A stretch of 64,000 nucleotides of DNA. Source: Anaerosoma tenue. Its GTDB lineage: Bacteria > Actinomycetota > Coriobacteriia > Anaerosomatales > Anaerosomataceae. Under the pieces are notes generated by a model. That model was given only the letters and a program-made list of their open reading frames with translations. It searched no databases and had not been told where the DNA came from. A program made the translations under genes and the position numbers. Every line of letters begins with the position of its first letter. Positions within the stretch are counted from its first letter, which is position 1. The stretch spans positions 229,271 through 293,270 of the forward strand of contig NZ_JALNTY010000003.1 in the NCBI RefSeq assembly GCF_023161965.1, given 5' to 3'. Shown here piece by piece: positions 1 to 8,469 of this stretch.

Positions 1-332
1 AACCGGTCGCCCCATTCGATGAAGGACACGCCGTCGGCCTCGATCGTCTCGAAGAACCCGATATCCTCCAGTTCACGCGCTCCCTCCAGCCGATACAGGT
101 CGAAGTGATACAACGGCAGGGCGCCCGGATGCACGAGCAACAGGTTGAACGTGGGGCTGGTGACAGGATCGGTCACGCCAAGCCCGCGAGCGACGCCCTG
201 CACGAGATGCGTCTTACCGGCGCCAAGATCCCCCGCGAGCGCCACCACGTCGCCCGCACGCAAGAGTGGCGCTAGCAGCGCTCCCGCTCGCTCCGTCTCC
301 ACAACGCTATGGGTGATGAACGCCGAGATCAT
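1..332 (-). CDS. tsaE: TsaE, tRNA threonylcarbamoyladenosine synthesis ATPase (3' end missing)
   Basis: TsaE is the small cytoplasmic ATPase that works with TsaB and TsaD to place threonylcarbamoyl on A37 of ANN-decoding tRNAs. The readable 110 residues start at an ATG preceded by GAGGA, 10 bases after the uracil-DNA glycosylase stop. They show the Walker A motif GDLGAGKT (residues 34-41), the family segment TSPTF (58-62) and the conserved HFDLYRL (76-82), ending in FIEWGDR, the usual Walker-B-like region. The window edge removes the last part (the family is about 150 residues). The gene is last of the visible nitroreductase-UDG-tsaE run, and its neighbours suggest no special function. Confidence 0.93.
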   Translation of the reverse strand, partial: MISAFITHSVVETERAGALLAPLLRAGDVVALAGDLGAGKTHLVQGVARGLGVTDPVTSPTFNLLLVHPGALPLYHFDLYRLEGARELEDIGFFETIEADGVSFIEWGDR

Positions 333-342
333 ACGCGCTTCC

Positions 343-987
343 TCAGAACAGCGGCGGCTGGTCCGGATGCGGCGCACCGTCGTCCGCTGCGCCACGCTCA
401 AGAACGACCTTCAGCCGACGGAAGTCCTCGAACAAGACCTGCGCCTTCGACCTGTCGTACAACGCCGCAGCCGGATGGAAGATCGGCACGATCCCCCGCC
501 CGTCCTTCTCGAACAGACGCCCCCTCAGTGCGCTGATGGGGCGAGCCGTGTCCAGCACGAACCTCGTGGCGTGGTTGCCGAGCGTCGCCACCACAAGGGG
601 GTCGATCAACCTCACCTGTTCGGTGAGGAACGGCGTGCACGTGACCACCTCCTCCGGGAGGGGGTCACGGTTCCCCGGCGGACGGCACTTGAGGATGTTC
701 GCGATATACACGTCCTGCCGCTGCAGCCCGATGCTGCCAAGCAGTTCGTCGAGCAGACGCCCCGCAGCGCCCACGAACGGCTCGCCCTTGAGGTCCTCGT
801 TGCGCCCCGGGGCTTCTCCGATGAACATCAGCCGTGCATGCGGATCGCCCGTGCCGAAGACGAGAGTGGTGCGCGTGTCCCCCAGCGGGCACCGGTGACA
901 ATCCCCGATCCTCGCGCGCAAAGCAACGAGGCCGGACAGGTCGGCGACATCACCCTCGTGCACATCAGGGTCGTACATCACCTGCAC
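343..987 (-). CDS. Uracil-DNA glycosylase, iron-sulfur family 4/5
   Basis: This enzyme removes uracil from DNA at the start of base-excision repair. The 214 residues contain four cysteines placed as in the [4Fe-4S] glycosylases (C30, C33, C101, C117), the uracil-pocket motif GEAPGRNED (57-65) and the second active-site motif HPAA (171-174). Length fits family 4 (about 200). The reading frame opens with GTG at 987, but an in-frame GTG at 981 and ATG at 978 are also possible and none has an ideal ribosome-binding site. The gene lies 4 bases after the nitroreductase and 10 before tsaE, so the three are probably co-transcribed. Assignment to family 4 rather than 5 is by overall appearance only. 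Confidence 0.9.
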   Translation of the reverse strand: MQVMYDPDVHEGDVADLSGLVALRARIGDCHRCPLGDTRTTLVFGTGDPHARLMFIGEAPGRNEDLKGEPFVGAAGRLLDELLGSIGLQRQDVYIANILKCRPPGNRDPLPEEVVTCTPFLTEQVRLIDPLVVATLGNHATRFVLDTARPISALRGRLFEKDGRGIVPIFHPAAALYDRSKAQVLFEDFRRLKVVLERGAADDGAPHPDQPPLF

Positions 988-991
988 ATCC

Positions 992-1507
992 TCAGAGCCA
1001 GGTGGTTATCTCATCGATGGGACGCCTGGTCGGTCTCCCGCCCGATTCTGCGGGATGGCCGATCGGCAGCACGGCGATGGGGGTGACGGGCGGGACAGCA
1101 CCTATCGCTTCCGCTACCGCGCGATCGTCGAACGCGCCGATCCAGCACGACGCCAGACCCCTGTCCACGGCGGTCAACAGGATCATCTCCACCGCTGCCG
1201 CGGTGTCCTGCAGGCAATACAGATACTCCCCGCGGTCGCCGTAGCGGGCCGCGCTCGGGCGGGGGTCCACCGCCACCACGAGAACCAGCGGCGCGGCTGC
1301 CGCCCAGCGCTGGGAGAGCGCACCCGCCAGGCGCTCCCGCGCCTCCGCGGACCGCACTACGAAGAAGCGCCACGGCTGGATGTTGCCGGCAGACGGAGCG
1401 GTCACAGCAGCCTCAAGCAGGGCCGTGACGTCGGCGTCGCTCACGGCAAGCTTCGTGTTGAAGCGCCGAACGCTCCTCCTCCTGGCAACGACATCGCTGA
1501 ACTCCAT
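992..1507 (-). CDS. Nitroreductase-family flavoprotein
   Basis: A 171-residue FMN-dependent oxidoreductase of the nitroreductase fold. Family features are the N-terminal RRSVRRF (phosphate-binding arginines), [12 protein letters not shown] (flavin-contacting segment) and the C-terminal [10 protein letters not shown] with the VLPIGHPAE stretch. The frame runs 18 bases further upstream, but the internal ATG at 1507 is chosen because AAGGAAG lies just before it. The physiological substrate cannot be read from sequence. Related proteins reduce nitro compounds, quinones or flavins. It is the first gene of the run that continues into UDG and tsaE. Confidence 0.85.
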   Translation of the reverse strand: MEFSDVVARRRSVRRFNTKLAVSDADVTALLEAAVTAPSAGNIQPWRFFVVRSAEARERLAGALSQRWAAAAPLVLVVAVDPRPSAARYGDRGEYLYCLQDTAAAVEMILLTAVDRGLASCWIGAFDDRAVAEAIGAVPPVTPIAVLPIGHPAESGGRPTRRPIDEITTWL

Positions 1508-1641
1508 GCGCTTCCTTCTCATCACGATCTGCCATCATCCGAACCCGACCATTGTATCCGAGCATGGTCATCGACGATATGCGGACTCCAGCAGGAGGAG
1601 CGACCTGTGGCGGCGAACATACCTATCAGGAGGTGGCGCCG

Positions 1642-1986
1642 ATGAACAGCAACAGACCCGATCTCACCGATGAAGACATCGGCATGAGGGCGTTCCAGCT
1701 GCGCAAGGCGAAGGCCGTCGAGCGCGCGATGGAGCGGATACGGCAGGGCCTCAAGGCCGACTGGGCCATGTTCACGCAACGTGACCTCAACGACCTCAAC
1801 TGGATCCTCGGCGAGTTGTGGGCATACGAGAAGCGGGCCGACTGGGAGGACCTGCACTTCAGCAAACTCACAGCCGAGGATGTGCAGAGCCTGATCGCCG
1901 ACGGACGCACGCTGCACAACGAGTCACACAACACCGTGGAGGCACTTGAGCGGATCGGGGAACTGGTCCGTTCACGCAGCGTCTGA
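1642..1986 (+). CDS. Conserved-looking small protein of unknown function (114 aa)
   Basis: I do not recognise this protein. The start ATG follows a strong AGGAGGTG ribosome-binding site, and the frame is well used for 114 residues. The product is soluble, highly charged and probably all helical: a basic helix around residues 15-35 (QLRKAKAVERAMERIRQG), then DLNDLNWILGELWAYEKRADW and a C-terminal helix rich in E, R and V. There is no signal peptide, membrane segment or cysteine. It is transcribed alone, divergently from the nitroreductase and convergently with the V-ATPase operon. The coding call rests mainly on the ribosome-binding site and reading-frame composition. Confidence 0.7.
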   Translation: MNSNRPDLTDEDIGMRAFQLRKAKAVERAMERIRQGLKADWAMFTQRDLNDLNWILGELWAYEKRADWEDLHFSKLTAEDVQSLIADGRTLHNESHNTVEALERIGELVRSRSV

Positions 1987-2160
1987 CGCGTGTCATACCC
2001 TCACAGCCTACCCGCGTTCGGAGGAGATCCTCCGGGCGCGGGTTCGCGTTCCAGACGGGTTCGCGCTCCTGAGCTCGACCGCGGCACGGACCCGGCACCC
2101 TATGCACGGGCCGACCGTGAACGTCGTTGAGTGGAGGCCGTGGCGATCCCGGGGAATGCG

Positions 2161-2203
2161 GTGAGGCGACACGTCGAACCCCCCGGTGGACGAGTCGCCT
2201 CAC
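2161..2203. terminator. Long hairpin between convergent genes, possible bidirectional terminator
   Basis: GTGAGGCGAC (2161-2170) and GTCGCCTCAC (2194-2203) form a perfect 10-bp inverted repeat around a 23-nt loop. It sits between the stop of the plus-strand small gene and the end of the V-ATPase operon, where a shared terminator would be expected. Neither side has a T-run, so Rho-independent function is uncertain. Confidence 0.5.
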
Positions 2204-2230
2204 AGTATGGATCAGGCAGATGCAGCGACC

Positions 2231-2878
2231 CTACGACGCGTGGGCGGCTTTCTTCTGCTCGATCTTCTTCTTGACCTTCTTGAGCCGGAACAGCTCCTCG
2301 CGAGACCGCTCGTCGAGCGCCTGACGGATGTACGCGACCTGCTCCTTGAGCTGCGGCACCGTGATCTGCTCCAGCGCGTTCACGCGCCGGTTGGTCTTCT
2401 GGATCTCCTCGCCCAGCCGCTTGAGCCGTGTCTCGATATCCGCGTACTCGATGATCACGTCGAGGATCCGTTCGAACTTGTCCGCGGTCTCATCGATTCG
2501 GGATGACACGCCCGTGATCGCGTACCCACGTGTGAACGACGTACGCAACGGACTCTCGCCCTTCGTCACCACCGGCACCGCGATACCCATGATCTTCGTA
2601 CCGGTCATGTCGATGGTCACCTCGCCGCGGGTGGCGAACGCCGCGGAACGAACAGCCACGGTCCCGTCCACGGCCTTTGCGATCGCGAGGCTGTACTGCG
2701 CCTCGTTGGTCGTGCGCTGCAGATCGTTCGACAACCGCAACGTCTCATCCATCACGGACATGAACTCGATGAGCAGGGCGTCACGCTTCTGCTTGAGCAG
2801 GTCCATGCCCTGCTGGGCCAGCGTGATCTGCTGCTTGCGTTCCAGCAACTCGGATCTGGTAGGTCGTACTTCTTCCAC
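2231..2878 (-). CDS. atpD: V/A-type ATP synthase subunit D (central stalk)
   Basis: Subunit D is the coiled-coil shaft of the V/A-type ATPase, linking the A3B3 head to the rotor. The 215-residue protein begins with the typical PTRSELLERKQQ helix, has a long N-terminal helix to about residue 75, a central globular part, and a second long helix from about 125 ending in a lysine-rich tail (KKVKKKIEQKK). The length is normal for bacterial and archaeal D subunits. It is the last gene of the operon, 32 bases after subunit B. Confidence 0.95.
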   Translation of the reverse strand: MEEVRPTRSELLERKQQITLAQQGMDLLKQKRDALLIEFMSVMDETLRLSNDLQRTTNEAQYSLAIAKAVDGTVAVRSAAFATRGEVTIDMTGTKIMGIAVPVVTKGESPLRTSFTRGYAITGVSSRIDETADKFERILDVIIEYADIETRLKRLGEEIQKTNRRVNALEQITVPQLKEQVAYIRQALDERSREELFRLKKVKKKIEQKKAAHAS

Positions 2879-2910
2879 GTGTCACCTCCCCGCCTCGCTC
2901 GACGGACGGC

Positions 2911-4341
2911 CTACAGGTCGCCCATCTCGGCCGCCTTGTTGGCGGCAGCGGTGGGATGGTACTTGTCGATGAAGTCTCGTACACGCTTGAGCTCGGCGAT
3001 CGGCAGTTCGCTCATGAGTTCCCAGCCCAGGGAGAGCGTCTCTTCGATCGTACGTCCCTCATCACCCTGGCCGATGACCTGCGCCTCGAAGGCGTCCGCG
3101 AAGTGCAGATACCGGCGATCGGTGTCGGAAAGCGCCTCCTCGCCGACGATCGCGACGAGTCTGCGGAGGTCACGACCCTGCGCATATGCCGCATAGAGTT
3201 GGTTCGCCACCGCACGGTGATCGTCCCTTGTCTTGCCTTCGCCGATACCAAGGTTCATCAGGCGGGACAGACACGGCAGCACGTCGATCGGCGGGAACAC
3301 GCCACGACGGTGCAGGTGCCTGGAAAGCACGATCTGCCCCTCGGTGATGTAGCCCGTTAGATCGGGGATCGGGTGCGTGATGTCATCGTCAGGCATCGAG
3401 AGGATCGGCAACTGGGTCACGGAGCCCTTCTGGCCCTTGATGCGACCCGCGCGCTCGTAAATCGTCGAGAGGTCCGTGTACATGTAGCCAGGGTAGCCAC
3501 GGCGACCCGGCACCTCCTCGCGAGCAGTCGAGACCTCGCGCAACGCCTCACAGTAGTTCGTCATGTCCGTAAGGATCACGAGCACCTGGAGGTCCTTCTC
3601 GAACGCGAGGTACTCGGCGACGGTGAGCGCGCACTTCGGCGTAAGTAGACGTTCGACCGTTGGATCGTCGGCCAGGTTCAGGAAGAAGACCACGCGCTCC
3701 AGAGCGCCGGTCGACTCGAACTGGTTCATGAAGTAGGCCGCCTCGCGATGGGTGATACCCATCGCGCCGAAGACGATGGCGAACTCCTCGCCCGACTTCA
3801 CTCGTGCCTGCCTGATGATCTGTGCCGCAAGCTCGTTCGCCGGAAGACCAGAGCCCGAGAAAATCGGCAGCTTCTGACCGCGCACGAGGGTGGTCAGCCC
3901 GTCGATAGCGGAGATGCCGGTCTCGATGAAGTCCGCCGGCTGAGCGCGGCGGAACGGGTTGATCGGCGAACCGTTGATGTCGAGGCGCTGCTCCGGGATG
4001 ATCGGGGCGCCACCATCGATGGGCTTGCCGGTACCGTTGAGGATACGCCCCATCAGTTCGGGCGCCACATCGATCATGGCGACCTCTTCGAGGAAGCGGA
4101 CACGCGTGCGATCGATGTCGATACCCTGCGTACCCTCGAACACCTGGATGACGGCGGTACTGCCCGAGACCTCGAGAACCTGTCCGCTGCGCTCGCTACC
4201 ATCGGACATCAGAACCGCGACCATCTCGTTGTACGCGACGCCGTGGACGTTCTCCACGAAGATCAGAGGACCGGTGACATAGGTCAGCGTCCGGTACTCG
4301 GTGGAGAGCAGTGAGCGGTCGGTTGTTGCCTCCACGGTCAT
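2911..4341 (-). CDS. atpB: V/A-type ATP synthase subunit B (non-catalytic head subunit)
   Basis: Subunit B alternates with catalytic A subunits in the hexameric head. The 476 residues show the beta-barrel N-terminus ([18 protein letters not shown]), the nucleotide-domain segment [13 protein letters not shown] in place of a true Walker A lysine motif, and the conserved [19 protein letters not shown]. Lack of a GKT motif is normal for B and marks it as non-catalytic. It starts directly after the stop of subunit A with no spacer, which implies translational coupling. Confidence 0.97.
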   Translation of the reverse strand: MTVEATTDRSLLSTEYRTLTYVTGPLIFVENVHGVAYNEMVAVLMSDGSERSGQVLEVSGSTAVIQVFEGTQGIDIDRTRVRFLEEVAMIDVAPELMGRILNGTGKPIDGGAPIIPEQRLDINGSPINPFRRAQPADFIETGISAIDGLTTLVRGQKLPIFSGSGLPANELAAQIIRQARVKSGEEFAIVFGAMGITHREAAYFMNQFESTGALERVVFFLNLADDPTVERLLTPKCALTVAEYLAFEKDLQVLVILTDMTNYCEALREVSTAREEVPGRRGYPGYMYTDLSTIYERAGRIKGQKGSVTQLPILSMPDDDITHPIPDLTGYITEGQIVLSRHLHRRGVFPPIDVLPCLSRLMNLGIGEGKTRDDHRAVANQLYAAYAQGRDLRRLVAIVGEEALSDTDRRYLHFADAFEAQVIGQGDEGRTIEETLSLGWELMSELPIAELKRVRDFIDKYHPTAAANKAAEMGDL

Positions 4342-6096
4342 CTACAGCACCTCGATTCCGGCGATCTGTTCATTGATCTCCTGCACCAGCACCGGCATGC
4401 GCTCGAGCGCATCCTCGTGCGGTGTCGTCTTCATACGCGAGACCTCATCACGCAGCGGTAGCTGCATGACCTGACGGAGCGACACGCCGCGCGACATCGC
4501 CTGCGTGGCCGCGTCGTTGAAGGCGAGGATCGTCTTGAGGATCCAGTACGCCTTCTTGGGCGGGCAGTAGGCGTCGATCTCGTCGAAAGCGAACTGCTGC
4601 AGGAAGTCCTCACGCAGCATGCGTGCCACCTCGAGGATGATCTTCTCGGTCTCGGGGAGCGCATCAGGGCCCACCAGCTGGACGATCTCCTGCAGTTCCG
4701 TCTCCTTCTGGAGGATCGACATGGCACGCTCTCGCACGACGCGCCAGTCGTCCGCGACCTCGTCCTCGAACCAGTCACGAACCTGGCCGAGATAGAGGGT
4801 GTACGACTTCGTCCACGAGATCGCCGGGAAGTGACGGCGGTGTGCGAGCGATGTATCGAGGGCCCAGAAGGCACCGGTGACACGAAGCGAGTTCTGCGTC
4901 ATCGGCTCCGACATGTCACCACCTGCAGGCGAGACGGCGCCCACCATGGTGACCGATCCGACCCGTTCGCCGTCTCCAAGCGCCTCCACGCGTCCGGAGC
5001 GCTCGTAGAAACTCGCGAGTCGAGTAGCGAGGTAGGCTGGGTAGCCCTCCTCGCCGGGCATCTCTTCCAGACGGCCGGAGACCTCGCGGAGCGCTTCGCC
5101 CCATCGGGAGGTGGAGTCGGCCATCATCGCGACGCTGTACCCCATGTCGCGGTAGTACTCCGCCAGCGTGACGCCCGTGTAGATCGATGCCTCACGAGCG
5201 GCCACCGGCATGTTCGATGTGTTTGCCACGAGAACGGTACGGTCCATCAGTTTGTGCCCCGTACGCGGGTCGTCAAGTTCCGGGAACTCAGCGAGGACCT
5301 CGGTCATCTCGTTGCCGCGCTCACCGCAACCGACGTAGATGATGATGTCCACGTCCGCCCACTTGGCGAGCGACTGCTGCGTGACCGTCTTGCCCGTCCC
5401 GAAGCCACCCGGGATGATCGCGTTGCCCCCGAGCGCCACCGGGAAGAACGTGTCGAGGATGCGCATCCCCGTCATGAACGGGGTGGTCGGGTCGAGCTTG
5501 CGCTTGTACGGACGTCCGTACCTGACCGGCCACCACTGGCTCATCGTGATCTCGGCGCCGTCCTCGAGCCGTGCCACGACCTCGTCGATCGTATACGAAC
5601 CGGGCTCGACGATCGTGGCGATCGTCCCCTTCACGTCCGGCGGGACCATGACCCGGTGGATCACGGTACCACCCTCGGGCGTGGTGCCGATGACGTCGCC
5701 GCCAGTCACAGCCTGGCCGACCTTCGCCACAGGGGTGAAGTCCCACTTCTTCGACCGGTCGAGAGCGCTTGCGACGGTACCGCGAGCGATGAAGTCGCTC
5801 CCGGTCTCCTCAGCGATGACCGGCAACGGCCGCTGGATGCCGTCGTAGATCGACGACAGGAGCCCCGGACCGAGCTCCAGCTTGAGCGGCGCGCCTGTTG
5901 ACTCGACCGGCTCACCGATCAGCAGGCCTGAAGTATCCTCGTAGACCTGGATCGTAGCGAGCTCGCCCTCGAGCCTGATGACCTCGCCCATGAGGCCGGC
6001 ATCGCCGACCCGGACGACGTCGTACATCTTGGTACCCGTCATGCCGTCTGCGACGACGACAGGACCGGTGATCTTTGAAAGTGTTCCGACAATCAT
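4342..6096 (-). CDS. atpA: V/A-type ATP synthase subunit A (catalytic)
   Basis: Catalytic subunit of the V/A-type ATPase, 584 residues. The Walker A motif GGFGTGKT is at 230-237, followed by [15 protein letters not shown], which carries the catalytic glutamate region. The roughly 90-residue non-homologous insertion typical of A subunits, absent from F-type beta, lies at about 110-200 (ending [16 protein letters not shown]). The start ATG overlaps the stop of subunit F by one base (TGATG). The full-length protein with intact motifs indicates an active enzyme. Confidence 0.98.
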   Translation of the reverse strand: MIVGTLSKITGPVVVADGMTGTKMYDVVRVGDAGLMGEVIRLEGELATIQVYEDTSGLLIGEPVESTGAPLKLELGPGLLSSIYDGIQRPLPVIAEETGSDFIARGTVASALDRSKKWDFTPVAKVGQAVTGGDVIGTTPEGGTVIHRVMVPPDVKGTIATIVEPGSYTIDEVVARLEDGAEITMSQWWPVRYGRPYKRKLDPTTPFMTGMRILDTFFPVALGGNAIIPGGFGTGKTVTQQSLAKWADVDIIIYVGCGERGNEMTEVLAEFPELDDPRTGHKLMDRTVLVANTSNMPVAAREASIYTGVTLAEYYRDMGYSVAMMADSTSRWGEALREVSGRLEEMPGEEGYPAYLATRLASFYERSGRVEALGDGERVGSVTMVGAVSPAGGDMSEPMTQNSLRVTGAFWALDTSLAHRRHFPAISWTKSYTLYLGQVRDWFEDEVADDWRVVRERAMSILQKETELQEIVQLVGPDALPETEKIILEVARMLREDFLQQFAFDEIDAYCPPKKAYWILKTILAFNDAATQAMSRGVSLRQVMQLPLRDEVSRMKTTPHEDALERMPVLVQEINEQIAGIEVL

Positions 6097-6428
6097 CAGC
6101 CTCGCCTCAGAGTGATATCGAATCCGACGGCCCGTCTGATCAGGCGAGAGAGATACGCCCGATGGTCCTCTTCCGTGGTCAACTTCTCGCGTATCGGCAA
6201 TGAGATCACGATCGGCCGATACGACTGGTTGATCTTCTGTTGCGTGCGTTCGTCGATCTCGGTCATGAAGGACTCGTTCACCGCGACGATACCGCTCTCG
6301 TCATCGTCGATGAGCGCGGACAGCTTGCGGCGTGCGTCCTCTTCAGACTCGGCGACGTGCACTGTCACACCTGCCAGGCCGAACCCGTCAGCAGTGTCGG
6401 GATCGGTGAGAACGATGAGCTTATACAA
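6096..6428 (-). CDS. atpF: V/A-type ATP synthase subunit F (central stalk)
   Basis: Small Rossmann-like stalk subunit (110 residues) that binds subunit D and modulates ATPase activity. The N-terminus [20 protein letters not shown] and the later IVAVNESFM and IVISLPI are typical of the family. The gene overlaps subunit C upstream by 8 bases and subunit A downstream by one, so the three are clearly one translational unit. Confidence 0.93.
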   Translation of the reverse strand: MYKLIVLTDPDTADGFGLAGVTVHVAESEEDARRKLSALIDDDESGIVAVNESFMTEIDERTQQKINQSYRPIVISLPIREKLTTEEDHRAYLSRLIRRAVGFDITLRRG

Positions 6429-7527
6429 TGATGAGCTCCTCCCTCATCCGCTCCTCCGGCATACCGACAGACACGCCCTTGACCACGATGCGCAGGTTCG
6501 TCACCTCGTTCGCCTTGGTCCACAGATAGCTGATCGTGAGTCCGATGCCGAGGGTGTCGGTCTTGCTGGTCTCGAACGCGAGGCGGAAGAGGTAGTCTTC
6601 CAGCGCACGCTCGAACACCGACACCGAACCCTTCTCCATGTAGGCCAGAGCAGCCTGGTCCAGCGGCTTGCCATACGGCGTCTTCCTGATCCGATCGAAC
6701 ACCTCATCGACGTCAGACATCGCCGAGAGCTCGGTGAACAGCGGCTCGGTCACTACCTTGCCGCCCGGAACGAAGAAGCGAGAGGCCTCCTCTTCCGGCA
6801 GATCCGCGTTCAACAGCCTGATGCTCGTGAGCAGGTTCATCGTGTCGACCTGCGCCGCGAGGAATCCGCGGGCGATCTTCTTGTTCTCCCTGCATCCCTT
6901 CAGCCGCTTGGATGCCCATCCGTAGTAGTAGCGGTCGAGAGCGAGCTCCAACAGCGAGAGATCCTCGCTCTCCGTGTAATCCGGGAGCACCTCGCGAAGC
7001 GGGACTGCGAACGGCAGACCCCATGTGCCGAGGGTATCCACCACGCTGCGGATGCCCGACTGCCGCGCCAGCTCATCGGTGTCGATCTTCGAGAGCTGGC
7101 CCACCGTGATCAGACTGTCCGTGATCTCCTCCTCGGACAACCCCATGTGCTTTCCGCGAAGGATGGTCTTGATGTTGAACAGATCCCATCGGCCAAGCAG
7201 TGTGGTGATGAGCTGCGTGCCCTCCTTGTTGGAATAGCCGAGCACCTTGTTGAAGGTCCTCACCATGTTGTCCTTCAGCGCCTCGTCCACGTTCGCCGCA
7301 GTGTGCCCGTGCAGGATCCGGGTCTCGAGATCCGGCCCATACTCGGTCTGCATCAACGCGGAGATGACGTCTCCGATGTCCTTGGAGGCCATCAACTCGT
7401 CGAAGAACGCGCGCTTCAGCAGTCGCGAACGCATCCCGCGGATGCGGGCGTTCGTATACCCGTAGTCTCTTCCGGACGGACGGTAGCCCCTTTGTACCGG
7501 GGGCGCTGCTGGTTTGCGGGTCTTCAT
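6421..7527 (-). CDS. atpC: V/A-type ATP synthase subunit C (rotor socket, AC39-like)
   Basis: Subunit C is the funnel-shaped adaptor between the central stalk and the membrane ring. The 368-residue all-helical protein contains the family pattern YGYTNARIRGMRSRLL near residues 22-37 and WDLFNIKTILRGKHMGLSEEEI in the middle, and ends in the conserved LRIVVKGVSVGMPEERMREELI. The N-terminus is basic and slightly extended. It overlaps subunit E by 4 bases and subunit F by 8. Confidence 0.95.
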   Translation of the reverse strand: MKTRKPAAPPVQRGYRPSGRDYGYTNARIRGMRSRLLKRAFFDELMASKDIGDVISALMQTEYGPDLETRILHGHTAANVDEALKDNMVRTFNKVLGYSNKEGTQLITTLLGRWDLFNIKTILRGKHMGLSEEEITDSLITVGQLSKIDTDELARQSGIRSVVDTLGTWGLPFAVPLREVLPDYTESEDLSLLELALDRYYYGWASKRLKGCRENKKIARGFLAAQVDTMNLLTSIRLLNADLPEEEASRFFVPGGKVVTEPLFTELSAMSDVDEVFDRIRKTPYGKPLDQAALAYMEKGSVSVFERALEDYLFRLAFETSKTDTLGIGLTISYLWTKANEVTNLRIVVKGVSVGMPEERMREELIIV

Positions 7528-8102
7528 GAAGTCAGGACCTCGGCGATATGGGTGCCGGCGACGTTACGCGCCTTGTGCAGGCGGCTTTCGAACGTGTTGT
7601 CGTGGACGACACGCCCTCCGTGGGTCGAGACGATCACACCACCGATAGTCTCAAGGGTCGGAGCGACGGTGAACGTGATCCCCAGATCGCTTGCGATCTT
7701 CTTGGCGAGATCCGCGTCCTCCGGTCCGACCTGCACTTCGCACTCGCCGTCGACTCTCGTCGACGCCTCCTTCAGGAGTTCGGCGAAGATGCGTTCGTAC
7801 TCCGGCGTTCCACGCATGGCGGCGAGCCGGTCCGCTGCCTCGTCGAAAACGGCGTCCACTGCGTTGTCACGCACTTCGGCCATATCACGTCTGACCTGCA
7901 AGCGGGCAGCGTTCACTGCCTTGGTCGCCTTGTTCTGTACTGCGACCTCTGCGGCCTCGATCTTGGCGCTCGTGATCCGCTCTGCCTCGTCCTTGGCCTC
8001 ATGCTCGATAGCGTCAGCCTGGACGGTGGCAGCATGCAGGATGCGATTCACCTCACCGTCGGCCTGCTCCTCAAGTGCTCTGAAGATGTCTTCGATCGCC
8101 AT
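7524..8102 (-). CDS. atpE: V/A-type ATP synthase subunit E (peripheral stalk)
   Basis: Peripheral-stalk subunit of 192 residues that pairs with the H/G-type subunit to form the stator. The first 100 residues are a long helix rich in A, E and R; the C-terminal part is globular, with GGVIVSTHGGRVVHDNTFESRL, the conserved tip that contacts subunit B. It lies 43 bases after subunit K and overlaps subunit C by 4 bases (ATGA). Confidence 0.94.
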   Translation of the reverse strand: MAIEDIFRALEEQADGEVNRILHAATVQADAIEHEAKDEAERITSAKIEAAEVAVQNKATKAVNAARLQVRRDMAEVRDNAVDAVFDEAADRLAAMRGTPEYERIFAELLKEASTRVDGECEVQVGPEDADLAKKIASDLGITFTVAPTLETIGGVIVSTHGGRVVHDNTFESRLHKARNVAGTHIAEVLTS

Positions 8103-8145
8103 GCGTCAGTCCCTCCGTGGATATCGCCTTCAGCGCACCGCAGTG

Positions 8146-8469
8146 CTACATCGTGCCGATCATGAACGCGATGACGAAGCCGAGGAGCACGATGACCTCA
8201 GGAAGGGCCATCATGATGATCATGTTCATACCGACCTCGGGACGCTCGGCGAGCGTACCTGCAGCGGCGGAACCGATCTTGGACTGAGCGTAAGCGGCGC
8301 TCATCGCGGCGATGCTCATCGACGCGCCGGCCGCAGCGTACTTGGCGACCTGCCCTGCGTCGCCGAGCTCAGCGCCGCCGCTTTCCTGGGCCAGCGCCAT
8401 GGCCGGGACGATCATGGCAGTCAGGAATGTACTCCCGAATACCACCTTTGCGAGCCTGTTCTTGATCAT
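8146..8469 (-). CDS. atpK: V/A-type ATP synthase subunit K (membrane rotor proteolipid)
   Basis: Rotor-ring proteolipid, 107 residues. A signal-like hydrophobic N-terminus (about 1-27, ending AMALAQ) precedes two membrane helices: 43-72, with Q62, and 81-105, with the ion-carrying carboxylate E91 in ALPEVIV. The inter-helix loop reads AERPE, comparable to the usual RQPE. It is a single-hairpin form, not the duplicated 16-kDa form. The residue after E91 is valine where many sodium-type rings have Ser or Thr, but Q62 is retained, so ion specificity is open. Overlaps subunit I by 4 bases. Confidence 0.95.
   Translation of the reverse strand: MIKNRLAKVVFGSTFLTAMIVPAMALAQESGGAELGDAGQVAKYAAAGASMSIAAMSAAYAQSKIGSAAAGTLAERPEVGMNMIIMMALPEVIVLLGFVIAFMIGTM

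Noticed and set aside
1551-1556. TACAAT on the minus strand upstream of the nitroreductase gene
   Set aside because: A good minus-10-like hexamer but no minus-35 box at a suitable distance, so not listed as a promoter.
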